From positions 1-34,026 of the IMG/VR virus record IMGVR_UViG_3300020021_000031: 34,026 nucleotides of DNA; one strand, written 5' to 3'. Positions within the stretch are counted from its first letter, which is position 1. Each line of letters begins with the position of its first letter. This document shows, in pieces, positions 1-7,876 of the stretch. The position numbers and the translations under genes are program-made. The stretch is from a virus. The notes under the pieces are model-generated. The model saw nothing but the letters and a program-made list of their open reading frames with translations. It was not told the origin of the DNA and made no database searches.

Positions 1-1
1 T

Positions 2-1996
2 GGTGATCAAATTGTCCGTGAGTCTACCCCAATTGATTATATTCATTGGGAAGATTTCCTCATCTTCCCAGCCCAAGCACGTACTTGGGCTGAGGTAGTA
101 GCTGTCGGTAAGCGTGTTTTTCTTACCTATGAGCAAATGCGTGATCGCTTTGGTAAGGAAATTGCCAAGGCAATTCCACTTGAAAAGGACGAGCGTCAAA
201 AAGATCGTTATGAGAATACAAATGCAGAGAATGAAGTTAAAGGTGAAATATTTGAAATCTGGAGTAAGCAAGACCGTACAGTTTATTGGGTAGCCACAGG
301 TTATGATTTTTTGCTTGATCGTAAGGACGATCCTCTCAACCTTGAAAACTTCTTTCCAACACCGCGCCCAATCATAGCTAACCAAACTACCGGCACACTG
401 CTTCCGGTGGCTGACTATATCCAATATCAGGATCAGGCTACGCAAATAGACGAGCTGAGCCAACGGATAGCTATGCTGACGAGGGCCTGTAAAGTTGTTG
501 GTACTTATAATGCCGCTGCAAAAGGCATCCAAAGGCTTTTGAATGAGTCCACTGAGAATGAACTGATCCCGGTTGATGACTGGGCGATGTTTGCTGGGGA
601 TAAGGGCGGCGTTGCCGGTCAAATGTCCTTTATGCCTCTGAAGGAGATCATTGGTGTTCTCAATGAGCTAATGTCCTTGAAGGAAAAGCAAATTGAGGAA
701 ATGGACCGGCTGACAGGTATCAATGATCTCATGCGAGGTACAACGGATGCAAGAGAGACGTTGGGAGGCCAGAGGCTGAAATCCAACAATACCGGAACGC
801 GGTTGACTGCTCGTCAAAATGAGGTCGCGCGTTTTGCCCGCGATACAGTCCGGATTATGGCAGACATCATGGCACAGCATTTTTCACCCCAGTCATTGGT
901 GGAAGCTTCTGGTGCCATGTATGAAGAAGGTCTTGGCCCAGATCAAGACATCATGCAGAAATTGCGTGCTGAGCAACCTCCACCAGCTCCGGCGTTGCCA
1001 GCACCGCCTCCAGCTATGGCCGGTGGCCCTTCTGGTTTGCCTCATCCACCTATGCCCGGAGCAGGTCCGTCAGCACCCCCTTCGCCAATGGGCGCAGGGC
1101 CTCCCGGCGTTCCTCCGCCCGGTTCGTCAGCACCCCCTATGCCGCAGCCCGGTCAGAACGTGGTTCCGTTCCCCAAACCGCCTATGTCGGCCCCTCCGGG
1201 TGGCCCTGCTGGAGCTCCCCCCGGCATGCCCGTCACAGCCCCGCCTGTAGCGCCCGGCTTGCCTATGCCTCCTCCGCCCGACCCAATGCAGGTTGAGCTT
1301 CAGAAGGCCTCACAACGCATTAGCGAGGCCATTAAGTTGATCCGGGACGAGCGTTTTCGTGGATTCCGGGTTGATATTGAGGTTGATTCGACGATTTATG
1401 GTGATGCGGCTCAAGAAAAGGGCGATCGCACTGAATTTATCTCAGAAGTTACTAAATATCTTCAGACTTCTATGGCAATGGCGGCCCAAGTACCTGAAAT
1501 CCTGCCTCTTCTCGGCAAATTGTTGCAATTTGGCGTGCGTGGCTTCCGTGTTGGGCGTGATCTTGAGTCTACTATTGAGGAATTTTGCGATTCGGCTGTT
1601 AAAATCGCTAAACAGAAGCAGGCACAGGCTGCTGCGCAGCCAAATCCGGAGCAAATCAAGGCGAATGCACAGGCTCAGCAAGCACAAGCTACCGCGCATG
1701 CAGCAGAACTACGCTCTCAAGCCGATATGGCTAAATCTAAGAACGATATTACGACCGCAAACATTGACGCACAATCGTCTCAGCAGCAGGCTCAAGCTGA
1801 GGTTATACGTCAGAAAGAAGAAAGTGCTGGCGAACAAGCAAATAACCAAGCCGATATGATTATGAAGCAAATGGATGTCCGTATGCGTGAGATGGAGATG
1901 AAAATGGAGGCGATGCGTATGCATGCTGAGGCTATGAAGCCCCCGCCAGCACCTCCGACTAATCCGGCGTCAATGACTGGTGGAGTAGGGAAATGA
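2..1996 (+). CDS. Portal protein, 5'-truncated by the window edge
   Basis: The frame is open from base 2, so the true start lies upstream; 664 residues are visible. The portal is the dodecameric ring at the capsid vertex through which DNA is packaged and ejected. The visible part resembles the P22-like portal class of short-tailed phages: a region with the motif TNPLDRLTG-like 'MDRLTGINDLMRG' (near 700-740), later 'FRVDIEVDSTIYGDAAQEK' (near 1363-1420), then a long Gln/Ala/Met-rich helical C-terminus (about 1600-1940) that fits the alpha-helical barrel of P22-type portals. Between them sits an unusually long Pro/Gly/Met-rich stretch (about 974-1288). Position directly upstream of scaffold and capsid genes supports the call. 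It overlaps the next gene by ATGA. The terminase would be expected upstream, outside the window. Confidence 0.88.
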   Translation, partial: GDQIVRESTPIDYIHWEDFLIFPAQARTWAEVVAVGKRVFLTYEQMRDRFGKEIAKAIPLEKDERQKDRYENTNAENEVKGEIFEIWSKQDRTVYWVATGYDFLLDRKDDPLNLENFFPTPRPIIANQTTGTLLPVADYIQYQDQATQIDELSQRIAMLTRACKVVGTYNAAAKGIQRLLNESTENELIPVDDWAMFAGDKGGVAGQMSFMPLKEIIGVLNELMSLKEKQIEEMDRLTGINDLMRGTTDARETLGGQRLKSNNTGTRLTARQNEVARFARDTVRIMADIMAQHFSPQSLVEASGAMYEEGLGPDQDIMQKLRAEQPPPAPALPAPPPAMAGGPSGLPHPPMPGAGPSAPPSPMGAGPPGVPPPGSSAPPMPQPGQNVVPFPKPPMSAPPGGPAGAPPGMPVTAPPVAPGLPMPPPPDPMQVELQKASQRISEAIKLIRDERFRGFRVDIEVDSTIYGDAAQEKGDRTEFISEVTKYLQTSMAMAAQVPEILPLLGKLLQFGVRGFRVGRDLESTIEEFCDSAVKIAKQKQAQAAAQPNPEQIKANAQAQQAQATAHAAELRSQADMAKSKNDITTANIDAQSSQQQAQAEVIRQKEESAGEQANNQADMIMKQMDVRMREMEMKMEAMRMHAEAMKPPPAPPTNPASMTGGVGK

Positions 1997-2295
1997 ACAG
2001 GTATGAAATCAGGGAGTATGTAGAATCAAAGATCGTTCCACCGTTTAAGATCGTCATGGGGAATGGGCTTGCTACCCCGGCTGGAATCTTTTACTGGGAT
2101 GATAACTTTGATGCTGTTGCTGTCCTCATTGGAAGGTATGACAACAGTAACGTGACGTGCCTATCGGTCTCCACTCTCGAGCAGTTACAAAATGATGATG
2201 ATGCGGCATTGAAGAAGTTGCTTGATCTTCGATTAAAACAAGCGCTGAAAACATGGGAACTTTATCTGGAGGAAGCAAATGATGTATCGGCGTAG
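1993..2295 (+). CDS. Hypothetical 100-aa phage protein
   Basis: A small acidic protein of 100 residues. The start overlaps the portal stop as ATGA, typical of translational coupling. The sequence is mixed alpha/beta in character, with a hydrophobic core segment around residues 30-50 (GIFYWDDNFDAVAVLIGRY) and a charged helical C-terminus (DAALKKLLDLRLKQALKTWE). I do not recognise a family. No signal peptide, membrane segment or metal motif is visible. Its place between portal and scaffold makes a virion or assembly accessory role possible, but that is inference from position only. Its 3' end overlaps the next gene by 17 bases. Confidence 0.75.
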   Translation: MNRYEIREYVESKIVPPFKIVMGNGLATPAGIFYWDDNFDAVAVLIGRYDNSNVTCLSVSTLEQLQNDDDAALKKLLDLRLKQALKTWELYLEEANDVSA

Positions 2296-2653
2296 CGTTC
2301 TTAAAGGGATGGCAGCTTTGTTTATTGCCCCGGCAATTATCAGGGCTGAGAGTTTAATGCCAATCAAGGAGTACATGCCTGCGGTGCCCGCGTGGTGTCC
2401 TGATGGTTGGATCCCACTTGATGGCCGGGAAATAAGCAAGAAGTTTTATCCGGACCTTTATGCTGCTTACAAGCGCATGAAGGAACCTTTGGTAGTTCCG
2501 AATGTATATTCATATTTGGGTGTTTCAGGATATGAATATCCTAAAGGCGTTCAAACTGTCATGTCCTATAAGAATATGGTTCGTCCTAATGGGAGATTGA
2601 TGATAGCAGGAGCTCATCACCCTATATATGTGCCTGAGGAGATTAAGACATGA
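2279..2653 (+). CDS. Small protein with Tat-type signal peptide and collar-like motif
   Basis: 124 residues with a good Shine-Dalgarno GGAGGA at 2268-2273. The N-terminus carries a textbook twin-arginine motif (YRRSVLKG, residues 3-10), a hydrophobic segment (MAALFIAPAII) and an Ala-containing cleavage-like end (IRA), so export by the host Tat system is plausible. The mature part holds a segment (PDGWIPLDGREISKKFYPDL, about residues 41-60) like the start of the phage tail-collar domain, in which a GW..cDGr.vsr..Y..L pattern is usual; compare the collar domain at 31330-32211. The two features together in one small protein are unusual for a phage gene placed between portal and scaffold. The role is unknown: a periplasmic protein, or a virion protein with a signal-like N-terminus. 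Overlaps its downstream neighbour by ATGA. Confidence 0.8.
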   Translation: MMYRRSVLKGMAALFIAPAIIRAESLMPIKEYMPAVPAWCPDGWIPLDGREISKKFYPDLYAAYKRMKEPLVVPNVYSYLGVSGYEYPKGVQTVMSYKNMVRPNGRLMIAGAHHPIYVPEEIKT

Positions 2654-2952
2654 CGACTTTTGTCTATCGCAAAGGCGAGCTCGTTGACAAGAATGTAGCA
2701 GGGCCAAAAAATGAGAAGCTTGGTAAAGCGGCTTTTGTCATCAGTGACGAGATGGAAGCTACCCGTCATATGGCAACGGGTGAATACCTTACAAGTAAAG
2801 CGAAGTTCAGACGAGCGACTCGAGATGCAGGCTGCGTCGAGGTTGGCAATGAAGTATCTACGCTCCTCAAACCCCGCCAAAAAGTAGAACTTGATCGTGG
2901 GGCTCGACGTGAGGCGATTCAGCGCGCAGTCTATGAGATACGTAATCGTTAA
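2650..2952 (+). CDS. Conserved-looking 100-aa phage protein, function unknown
   Basis: 100 residues, basic, starting in an ATGA overlap with the preceding gene. The sequence pattern (short beta-like N-terminus FVYRKGELVDK, then ISDEMEATRHMATGEYLTSK and a basic C-terminus with RRATRDAGCVEVGNE and RREAIQRAVYEI) looks like small proteins that sit near portal genes in phages of proteobacteria, but I know no function for them. No membrane segment, and no metal-binding Cys pair (a single Cys is present). The basic, helical C-terminus could bind nucleic acid or another virion protein; this is inference. Confidence 0.75.
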   Translation: MTTFVYRKGELVDKNVAGPKNEKLGKAAFVISDEMEATRHMATGEYLTSKAKFRRATRDAGCVEVGNEVSTLLKPRQKVELDRGARREAIQRAVYEIRNR

Positions 2953-2990
2953 TTTCACGGGTCGCACAAGCTGCCCAAAAGGAGAGTAAG

Positions 2991-4280
2991 ATGCTTAATT
3001 CTTTTACACGTCATTTCAATGAGACCGTATTTCGCGGCCCCGATAACGAAGGTGGTGGCGGCAATGATTTGGAAACTCCTCTTGACACTGGTGGTGACGC
3101 TGGGGGTGACGGCGGCGATGCTGGGGGTACAGGTGGCCCTGCTGGCGATGGTGAAGGTGGATCAGAAAAGCCGCTTTCGGTACGGGAACAACTTAAGGCG
3201 TCGATTGAGGAAGTAAGAGCTGACGAAGAGGGTAGAACCAAAACACCTAAGAAGGATGTAAAGACCGGCAAGTTTCAAGCTGCTCCAAAACCCGGTGAAG
3301 CTCCTCCAGAAGGTGGTGAAGCTCCCCCTCCGGCTAGTGTCACCCCGGCTCCAGCGGACTTACCCCCGGAGGCGAAGGCTGAATGGGATAAGACCCCACC
3401 TGCTATGCAGGCGGCTTTCATCAAGCGCGGTCAAGAAATGGCTGCCGGGGTCGATCAACTGAAGCAGCGTTACAATCTGATCGATCAGGCGATTGCCCCG
3501 CACAATGATGCTCTGCGGCAAATGAATGCTACCCCAGCGGATGCTGTCAACCGCATGTTCCTGTGGTTCAAGGCATTGGCAGGAAATCCTGCGCAATCCT
3601 TCCCCGCTCTTGCAAAAAGCATGGGTATTGATTGGACTAAGCTGGCTGGACCAGCGGCTCCGCCTGCTGCTGGCGCTGCTGCCCCTCCAGCGGGTGCCGA
3701 GGGGGCTGGTGGTGCACCGCCGGTCACTGAGATACCGGCACCTGTTAAGGAATATATTGGCAATCTTGAGAATCAACTCAGGCAATTGTCTGGTGTGGTG
3801 AACCAAATTGGTGGTCAATTTGGAAATATGCAGCAGTCGTTCCAGACCCAAAGTGAAGCCAAAACCAGAGAAAACCTCAGCATTTGGGCAAAAGACAAGG
3901 CTCATTTTGAGGATGTGCGTCAGGATATGGCAAAATTAATCGAAACTCAGGTAGTGCCATTGAAGGAGAATGGTGAAGTTGATCTGGACACTGCCTACGA
4001 ACGTGCTATCTATTTTAACCCTGAAGTGCGGAAGAAGGTTCTTGCTGAACAACAGCAAGCAGACCAAGTAGCCCGACAGCAGACGCAGGACGCGGCCACA
4101 ACCGCGCAGCAGACGCAAGTTGGGAGAGCCCGCAAGGCCGCCGTTTCGCTTCCTGCCTCTTCCACCCCCGGAGCCACACAAGGCAATAGGGCAGTGGTTA
4201 CCAAGAAGCCCGGTCAAAAAACGCCAGTACGAGAATCTCTAAGACAAGCTATTCAACAGATCAGAGATCAAGAAGCGTAA
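2991..4280 (+). CDS. Capsid scaffolding protein
   Basis: 429 residues with SD AAAGGAG just upstream (2979-2986). Placed directly before the major capsid gene, as scaffolds usually are. Composition fits a scaffold: a low-complexity Gly/Asp-rich acidic N-terminus (residues about 20-60), Pro/Ala linkers (about 95-125 and 220-250), a central helical part (PPEAKAEWDKTPPAMQAAFI; a similar 'W...P..mqaaf.kR..E...G.....r' segment is common in phage scaffolds of this type), a coiled-coil-like stretch (NLENQLRQLSGVVNQIGGQ) and a basic C-terminus, which in P22 scaffold is the coat-binding end. No protease motif is visible in it. The function is inferred from position plus composition; the exact family is not certain. 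Confidence 0.75.
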   Translation: MLNSFTRHFNETVFRGPDNEGGGGNDLETPLDTGGDAGGDGGDAGGTGGPAGDGEGGSEKPLSVREQLKASIEEVRADEEGRTKTPKKDVKTGKFQAAPKPGEAPPEGGEAPPPASVTPAPADLPPEAKAEWDKTPPAMQAAFIKRGQEMAAGVDQLKQRYNLIDQAIAPHNDALRQMNATPADAVNRMFLWFKALAGNPAQSFPALAKSMGIDWTKLAGPAAPPAAGAAAPPAGAEGAGGAPPVTEIPAPVKEYIGNLENQLRQLSGVVNQIGGQFGNMQQSFQTQSEAKTRENLSIWAKDKAHFEDVRQDMAKLIETQVVPLKENGEVDLDTAYERAIYFNPEVRKKVLAEQQQADQVARQQTQDAATTAQQTQVGRARKAAVSLPASSTPGATQGNRAVVTKKPGQKTPVRESLRQAIQQIRDQEA

Positions 4281-4313
4281 GAGTGGTCACGACGTGCTAA
4301 GAATATGAAAGCT

Positions 4314-4334
4314 GGGGCTCCCACAAGAAGCCCC
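4314..4334 (+). promoter_or_regulatory. RNA hairpin in the scaffold-capsid gap
   Basis: The 123-base gap between scaffold and capsid genes holds a 6-bp GC-rich inverted repeat, GGGGCT (4314-4319) and AGCCCC (4329-4334), with a 9-base loop. No T-run follows, so it is not a convincing rho-independent terminator. It may be an mRNA stability or processing element that raises capsid expression over scaffold, or chance. Nothing else is visible in the gap apart from the capsid SD (GGAG, 4391-4394). Confidence 0.3.
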
Positions 4335-4403
4335 GCCTCATCCTCCAGCGGTTACCATTAGGTTGGGCGTAGCGTTTTCAACCATTAACCCGGAGATAAA
4401 ACA

Positions 4404-5441
4404 ATGGCAGTAGGTTTTCCAAACCTGTCTGAAATTGTTACCACGACCCTACGTAACCGTACTGGCGAGCTTGCGGACAATATGTCCCGTAACAACGCTG
4501 CGCTGTTGCGCCTTAGCCGACGTGGTAACGTTAAAACCTTCAGCGGTGGCCGTACCATCGTCCAAGAACTCAATTACGCTGATAACCAAACCTATCAATG
4601 GTATTCTGGCTATCAGACTTTGAATATTGCACCCAGCCAAGTCTTCACGGCTGCGGAGTTCCCCATTCGGCAGTCAGCGGTTGCTGTTTCAATCAGCGGT
4701 CTGGAAGAGCTCCAGAACTCTGGTGAAGAGGCAATCATTGATCTTCTTGAGTCCCGCATCATGAATGCGGAAGATACTTTCATGAATGGTCTGTCACAAG
4801 GTATCTATGGTGACGGTACTGTTACCGGTTCGGTTGGTGGTTTGCAGCTTCTTGTTGCAGCTTCCCCGGCTACCGGCGTGGTGGGTGGTATTGATCGTTC
4901 GCAGTGGACCTTCTGGCAGAACCAGACTTGGTCAGCTGCTACCAACGGCAGCACCATTCTTTCATCCGCTTCCATCCTACAACAAATGGATGCACTTTGG
5001 GTGCAGCTGATCCGTGGCCGGGACTTCCCGGACCTGATCATCGCTGACAATACCACGTATCGTTATTACCTGAACGCACTGCAAGCAATTCAGCGCATTC
5101 AGATTGAAAATAGCGCACCGGATATGGCTGAGTCTGGTTTCCAGAGCCTCAAGTATCTGAATGCTGACGTGGTGCTGGACGGTGGTTTCCAAGGTTTTGC
5201 CTCGGATCCAATCCCGCCCCAGATCAGCTCTTCGTCCTCGGCACTTGGTGGTGCCCCCGCGACCACGATGTACTTCCTTAATACCAAGTACCTCATGTGG
5301 CGGCCCCATGCTCGGCGTAATATGGTTCCTCTTGATCCTGACCGTTTCTCGGTCAACCAAGACGCCATGGTTCGCTTGATTGGTTGGGCTGGTAATATGA
5401 CCTTGTCCAATGCGTTCTTGCAGGGTGTGTTGACTGCCTAA
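4404..5441 (+). CDS. Major capsid protein
   Basis: 345 residues, right after the scaffold gene, with a GGAG ribosome site. The sequence has the hallmarks of a phage major capsid protein: N-terminal helices (NLSEIVTTTLRNRTGELADN), a long region with 'NTYQWYSGYQ'-like beta structure (residues about 60-80), a spine-helix-like segment ('SGLEELQNSGEEAIIDLLES', about 100-120), a Gly-rich central part and a C-terminal segment (LNTKYLMWRPHARRNMVPLD) of the type seen in HK97-fold coats. The length fits a capsid subunit made without a cleaved delta domain. Codon use is less AT-rich than in many neighbours, as expected for a highly expressed gene. Followed by one small gene and a strong hairpin terminator. 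Confidence 0.88.
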   Translation: MAVGFPNLSEIVTTTLRNRTGELADNMSRNNAALLRLSRRGNVKTFSGGRTIVQELNYADNQTYQWYSGYQTLNIAPSQVFTAAEFPIRQSAVAVSISGLEELQNSGEEAIIDLLESRIMNAEDTFMNGLSQGIYGDGTVTGSVGGLQLLVAASPATGVVGGIDRSQWTFWQNQTWSAATNGSTILSSASILQQMDALWVQLIRGRDFPDLIIADNTTYRYYLNALQAIQRIQIENSAPDMAESGFQSLKYLNADVVLDGGFQGFASDPIPPQISSSSSALGGAPATTMYFLNTKYLMWRPHARRNMVPLDPDRFSVNQDAMVRLIGWAGNMTLSNAFLQGVLTA

Positions 5442-5463
5442 TCTTAACTCAAAGGAGGACCAA

Positions 5464-5673
5464 ATGGCTGCTAAAAAGACTGCTAATGATATTGTTGACA
5501 GTCATCTCGTTACTACGACAGTAACCAATACTGGGCTTGATCTAGGATCTTCGGATGGAATCCGTAGGGCTATTGAAGCTCTTGTAAAGGCTGTTCGTGG
5601 GCTTGCTGATCATATCGATGGTGTTGCTGATCCTGCGGCCCCCACACCCCCGTCGTCTAAGCCACTTGCTTAG
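5464..5673 (+). CDS. Small 69-aa protein downstream of capsid
   Basis: 69 residues with a strong SD (AAAGGAGGA, 5450-5458), implying high translation. N-terminus is Lys/Thr-rich, the middle is an amphipathic helix (GIRRAIEALVKAVRGLADHI) and the C-terminus is Pro-rich. It sits between the capsid gene and a terminator, so it is transcribed with the capsid gene. Candidates are a minor decoration or head-stabilising protein; no family is recognised. Confidence 0.75.
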   Translation: MAAKKTANDIVDSHLVTTTVTNTGLDLGSSDGIRRAIEALVKAVRGLADHIDGVADPAAPTPPSSKPLA

Positions 5674-5696
5674 GAACTTGACTGGATAAGTAAAAT

Positions 5697-5722
5697 GAGG
5701 GCACCTGTTCTATGGTGCCCTC
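5697..5722 (+). terminator. Hairpin terminator after the capsid unit
   Basis: A perfect 9-bp inverted repeat, GAGGGCACC (5697-5705) and GGTGCCCTC (5714-5722), with an 8-base loop, lies 24 bases after the stop of the 69-aa gene. It is followed by a T/G-rich stretch (GTTTGTATGG) rather than a pure T-run, so termination may be partial. Likely limits or punctuates the capsid transcript. Confidence 0.7.
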
Positions 5723-5780
5723 GTTTGTATGGTGTAAAAGATGGATAATAACGCGTACCTACATGCAATGTTGATGCTTT

Positions 5781-6266
5781 ATGCAGCTTATTTTGGATCA
5801 ACAACGTTCAATGACAGATTCGGACACTGGGAATCGCTTAACACTAGACCTGTCCTTGCAATCGCTCATCCTAGGCCAGTTAGAAAGGCAATTGGATGCC
5901 GGTGTAAGGCTACTAAATCAAGGGTATTCGTTGATACTCGCAGAGTCAGTAGAGGACAACATGCAAGAAGTGAAGGACCTAGCTGCTGGCATGCGGGGGT
6001 TAATGGCCAACTTGAGAAAGTTAAATGTCGACGCCAAGAACCGCTTAACCTCCGAAGTTTCACGCGCACAGGTCAACGCACAAAAGGCAATGTCGCTGGC
6101 TACTGAGTTGAGTGATGCGAATAAGGAGGTCGAGGATTTCCTTGGGGAGTCGGGCTCAAATTTCCCTCCCTCAGAGGACTTAGCTACCCCGCTAGTAGAT
6201 GGCCCGGTGTCAAAGCCCCTGCTTAATGGTGTTATGTTAAATCCAGATGCACCTAAGGAAAAATAA
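5781..6266 (+). CDS. Helical 161-aa protein, function unknown; start uncertain
   Basis: The protein is mostly alpha-helical with heptad-like patterns (LSLQSLILGQLERQLDAGVRLL; later NLRKLNVDAKNRLTSEVSRA), then a Pro-rich, unstructured C-terminus. No family recognised; a virion or assembly role is inferred from position. The start is unclear: ATG 5781 has no obvious SD, and an in-frame ATG at 5811 (MTDSDTGN) is as likely. An in-frame stop at 5772-5774 rules out an earlier start. An overlapping frame opening at 5741 runs for 121 codons but becomes Arg-rich and looks like a shadow. The gene ends directly before the next ATG. Confidence 0.7.
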   Translation: MQLILDQQRSMTDSDTGNRLTLDLSLQSLILGQLERQLDAGVRLLNQGYSLILAESVEDNMQEVKDLAAGMRGLMANLRKLNVDAKNRLTSEVSRAQVNAQKAMSLATELSDANKEVEDFLGESGSNFPPSEDLATPLVDGPVSKPLLNGVMLNPDAPKEK

Positions 6267-6569
6267 ATGGCCTTTCTTTATTTAACTGAATTTAATGCCA
6301 TTGGTGGTGGCGGTAACCATCCTATTTCTGGTGCGCAGTTTCCTCCTGTTGCAGAGCAATTGATTGCGATTGGTGTCGTTGTACAATCAGCAGCTTTTAA
6401 CAAAAATACTACATTTATTCGTATTAATGTGGATGCTGCATGTTCAATTGCTATTGGGACAAATCCAACAGCAACAGTGGCTTCGGCGCGTTTGGCGGCT
6501 AATCAAACTGAATATTTCTCTTGTCCACCGAACTCAAACTTTAAAGTGTCTGTGATCACAAATACATAA
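6267..6569 (+). CDS. 100-aa beta-rich virion-like protein
   Basis: 100 residues with SD AAGGA at 6256-6260 and the start touching the upstream stop. The sequence is beta-rich, with few charges: a Gly-rich loop (NAIGGGGNHPISGAQ), alternating hydrophobics (TTFIRINVDAACSIAIG) and a C-terminus (YFSCPPNSNFKVSVIT) of a kind common in small phage particle proteins that form beta-sandwiches. A decoration or spike-like role is plausible but unproved. Confidence 0.72.
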   Translation: MAFLYLTEFNAIGGGGNHPISGAQFPPVAEQLIAIGVVVQSAAFNKNTTFIRINVDAACSIAIGTNPTATVASARLAANQTEYFSCPPNSNFKVSVITNT

Positions 6570-6581
6570 GGATGCTTTGGT

Positions 6582-7226
6582 ATGATGGGATCTAGTGGCG
6601 ATGCGAGCTCAAGTGCACAGAGCGTTGCTGCGAGCCAAGTCTTGGCTTCGTTGCTTGACATTATATCGGACCCAGCTGCCGCCAAAGCTGCTTTGAGAGA
6701 GCTAACTGCTAAAAGTGAAGGGCTCAGAGCTCAACAAGCGCAAGTGGATAAGGATCGTCAAGCTGTTGAGAACACTCATAAGGCAGCAATTGCGAAGCAA
6801 CAAGATGCATTGCAGCTTCAAGGTGAGATTGAAAGCAAAGAGCTGCATTTGAATACACGGGAGCTTGAGCTATCTAAGAAGCATGATGATTTGTCAGAGC
6901 GTGAACAGGTTTTGGCTGCTGAAAGACAAGCACATGCCAAAGAGAAGCAAGAGCATGCACAGCGTGCAGCTTCACTAGCTGCGGCTGAGGCAGGAAGTTC
7001 TGACAAAGCTGCTAAGTTGCTGGCAGATGTTGAAAAAACTGCTGCTGAGCGCAAAGCCACTGTCGAAGCAGCCTGTCAAAACGTCATTGCCGAGGCAAAC
7101 AAGATAAACACAGAAGCAGCTAAGAAACATGAAGCTGCGGCAGCCATCTTGGCAGAAGCAGAGACCAAGAAGCAGCTGTATGAAAAACGCTTGGCCGCCC
7201 TTAAACAGCTTGCGCAAGAGGGTTAA
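6582..7226 (+). CDS. Long coiled-coil protein
   Basis: 214 residues, from about residue 35 to the end an almost uninterrupted Ala/Glu/Lys/Gln-rich helix with heptad character (TAKSEGLRAQQAQVDKDRQ, ELELSKKHDDLSEREQVLAA, EKTAAERKATVEAACQNVI). No membrane segment or signal peptide. This looks like a rod-shaped structural or assembly protein; helical rods also occur in spanin periplasmic domains, but the lack of a membrane anchor or lipobox argues against that. Begins with two consecutive ATG codons; SD AAGGA overlaps the preceding stop. Three small ORFs on both sides look like neighbours in one operon. Confidence 0.78.
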   Translation: MMGSSGDASSSAQSVAASQVLASLLDIISDPAAAKAALRELTAKSEGLRAQQAQVDKDRQAVENTHKAAIAKQQDALQLQGEIESKELHLNTRELELSKKHDDLSEREQVLAAERQAHAKEKQEHAQRAASLAAAEAGSSDKAAKLLADVEKTAAERKATVEAACQNVIAEANKINTEAAKKHEAAAAILAEAETKKQLYEKRLAALKQLAQEG

Positions 7227-7227
7227 G

Positions 7228-7590
7228 ATGGCGAAGCAAATGGGATACTTGCTGGTTGACCACCGCGCTTCTCCGGGACTTCCTGAAGATATTGCAAGAC
7301 AGGTTGGTTATGTCCCGGAGCTCTGCCGTGAAGGTAAGATGTTTGAAGCTGACACTTTGACTTGTGGGCATTGCAGGGGTGTGGTTGTCAAGAATCCATT
7401 TCGTACTAGAGAGCGTAGCTACTGTGCGAAATGTTCTGGGCATTATATTTGTGATAGTTGTGCTTATCTGGCATCATTGCCTGATTATGTTCATGTGTCT
7501 TTTGAAAAGGTCGTCGATGAAGTCAAGAAGCAGACGATTATCATGGGTAGCCCTGATACTTTGACTGACAACAAGGAGACACAATCATGA
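7228..7590 (+). CDS. Small zinc-ribbon protein (three CxxC pairs)
   Basis: 120 residues starting at ATG 7228, chosen because GAGGG lies just upstream and the start follows the previous stop; an earlier in-frame ATG at 7129 would add an Arg-rich stretch lying inside the coiled-coil gene. Three CxxC pairs are visible: C46-C49 (CGHC), C66-C69 (CAKC) and C75-C78 (CDSC), with H72 nearby, so it very likely binds one or two zinc ions. The N-terminus (MGYLLVDHRASPGLPEDIA) looks like a small conserved phage family found beside structural genes; its function is not known to me. It could bind nucleic acid or act as an assembly factor. Confidence 0.8.
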   Translation: MAKQMGYLLVDHRASPGLPEDIARQVGYVPELCREGKMFEADTLTCGHCRGVVVKNPFRTRERSYCAKCSGHYICDSCAYLASLPDYVHVSFEKVVDEVKKQTIIMGSPDTLTDNKETQS

Positions 7591-7850
7591 GAGTTGCTAG
7601 TATTCTTTCATTTGCTGGTATTGATACATCAGGTGCGACGGGTCCTACTACTCTTAGTAGGTCACCGACGGGATTGAATTCTCATGAACCAAATTTGTTT
7701 TTGGGATCTGTTTTTGACACCACTACAAGCAACGATCACACGTCTGATTTCTTTTTAGGTCAGGCTTTTCCTGTTGCGTTTACGATGTGGCAAAATCCAG
7801 GAATAAATAATTCCGGCAAGCAGTTTCTTGCTGTATTTTATCTTCCTTAA
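7587..7850 (+). CDS. 87-aa beta-rich protein, function unknown
   Basis: 87 residues, ATGA overlap with the zinc-ribbon gene and a good SD (AAGGAG at 7573-7578). Sequence is rich in Ser/Thr/Gly/Phe with little charge, suggesting a small beta-structured virion component. I recognise no family. It contains one of only four CCWGG pentamers found in the window (7797-7801). Confidence 0.65.
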   Translation: MRVASILSFAGIDTSGATGPTTLSRSPTGLNSHEPNLFLGSVFDTTTSNDHTSDFFLGQAFPVAFTMWQNPGINNSGKQFLAVFYLP

Positions 7851-7876
7851 GGGTACAAATCAAGGAGTCATAAACT

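Noticed and set aside
3360-3905. A 181-codon minus-strand frame inside the scaffold gene.
   Set aside because: Fully covered by the scaffold gene; composition rich in Ser, Arg and Leu as expected for the complement of Ala/Pro/Gln-rich coding DNA.
5741-6106. A 121-codon frame starting at ATG 5741, overlapping the helical-protein gene.
   Set aside because: Only the first ~30 residues look protein-like; the rest is Arg/Cys/His-rich in the way of a wrong frame, and the frame at 5781 has better codon use and a continuous helical pattern.
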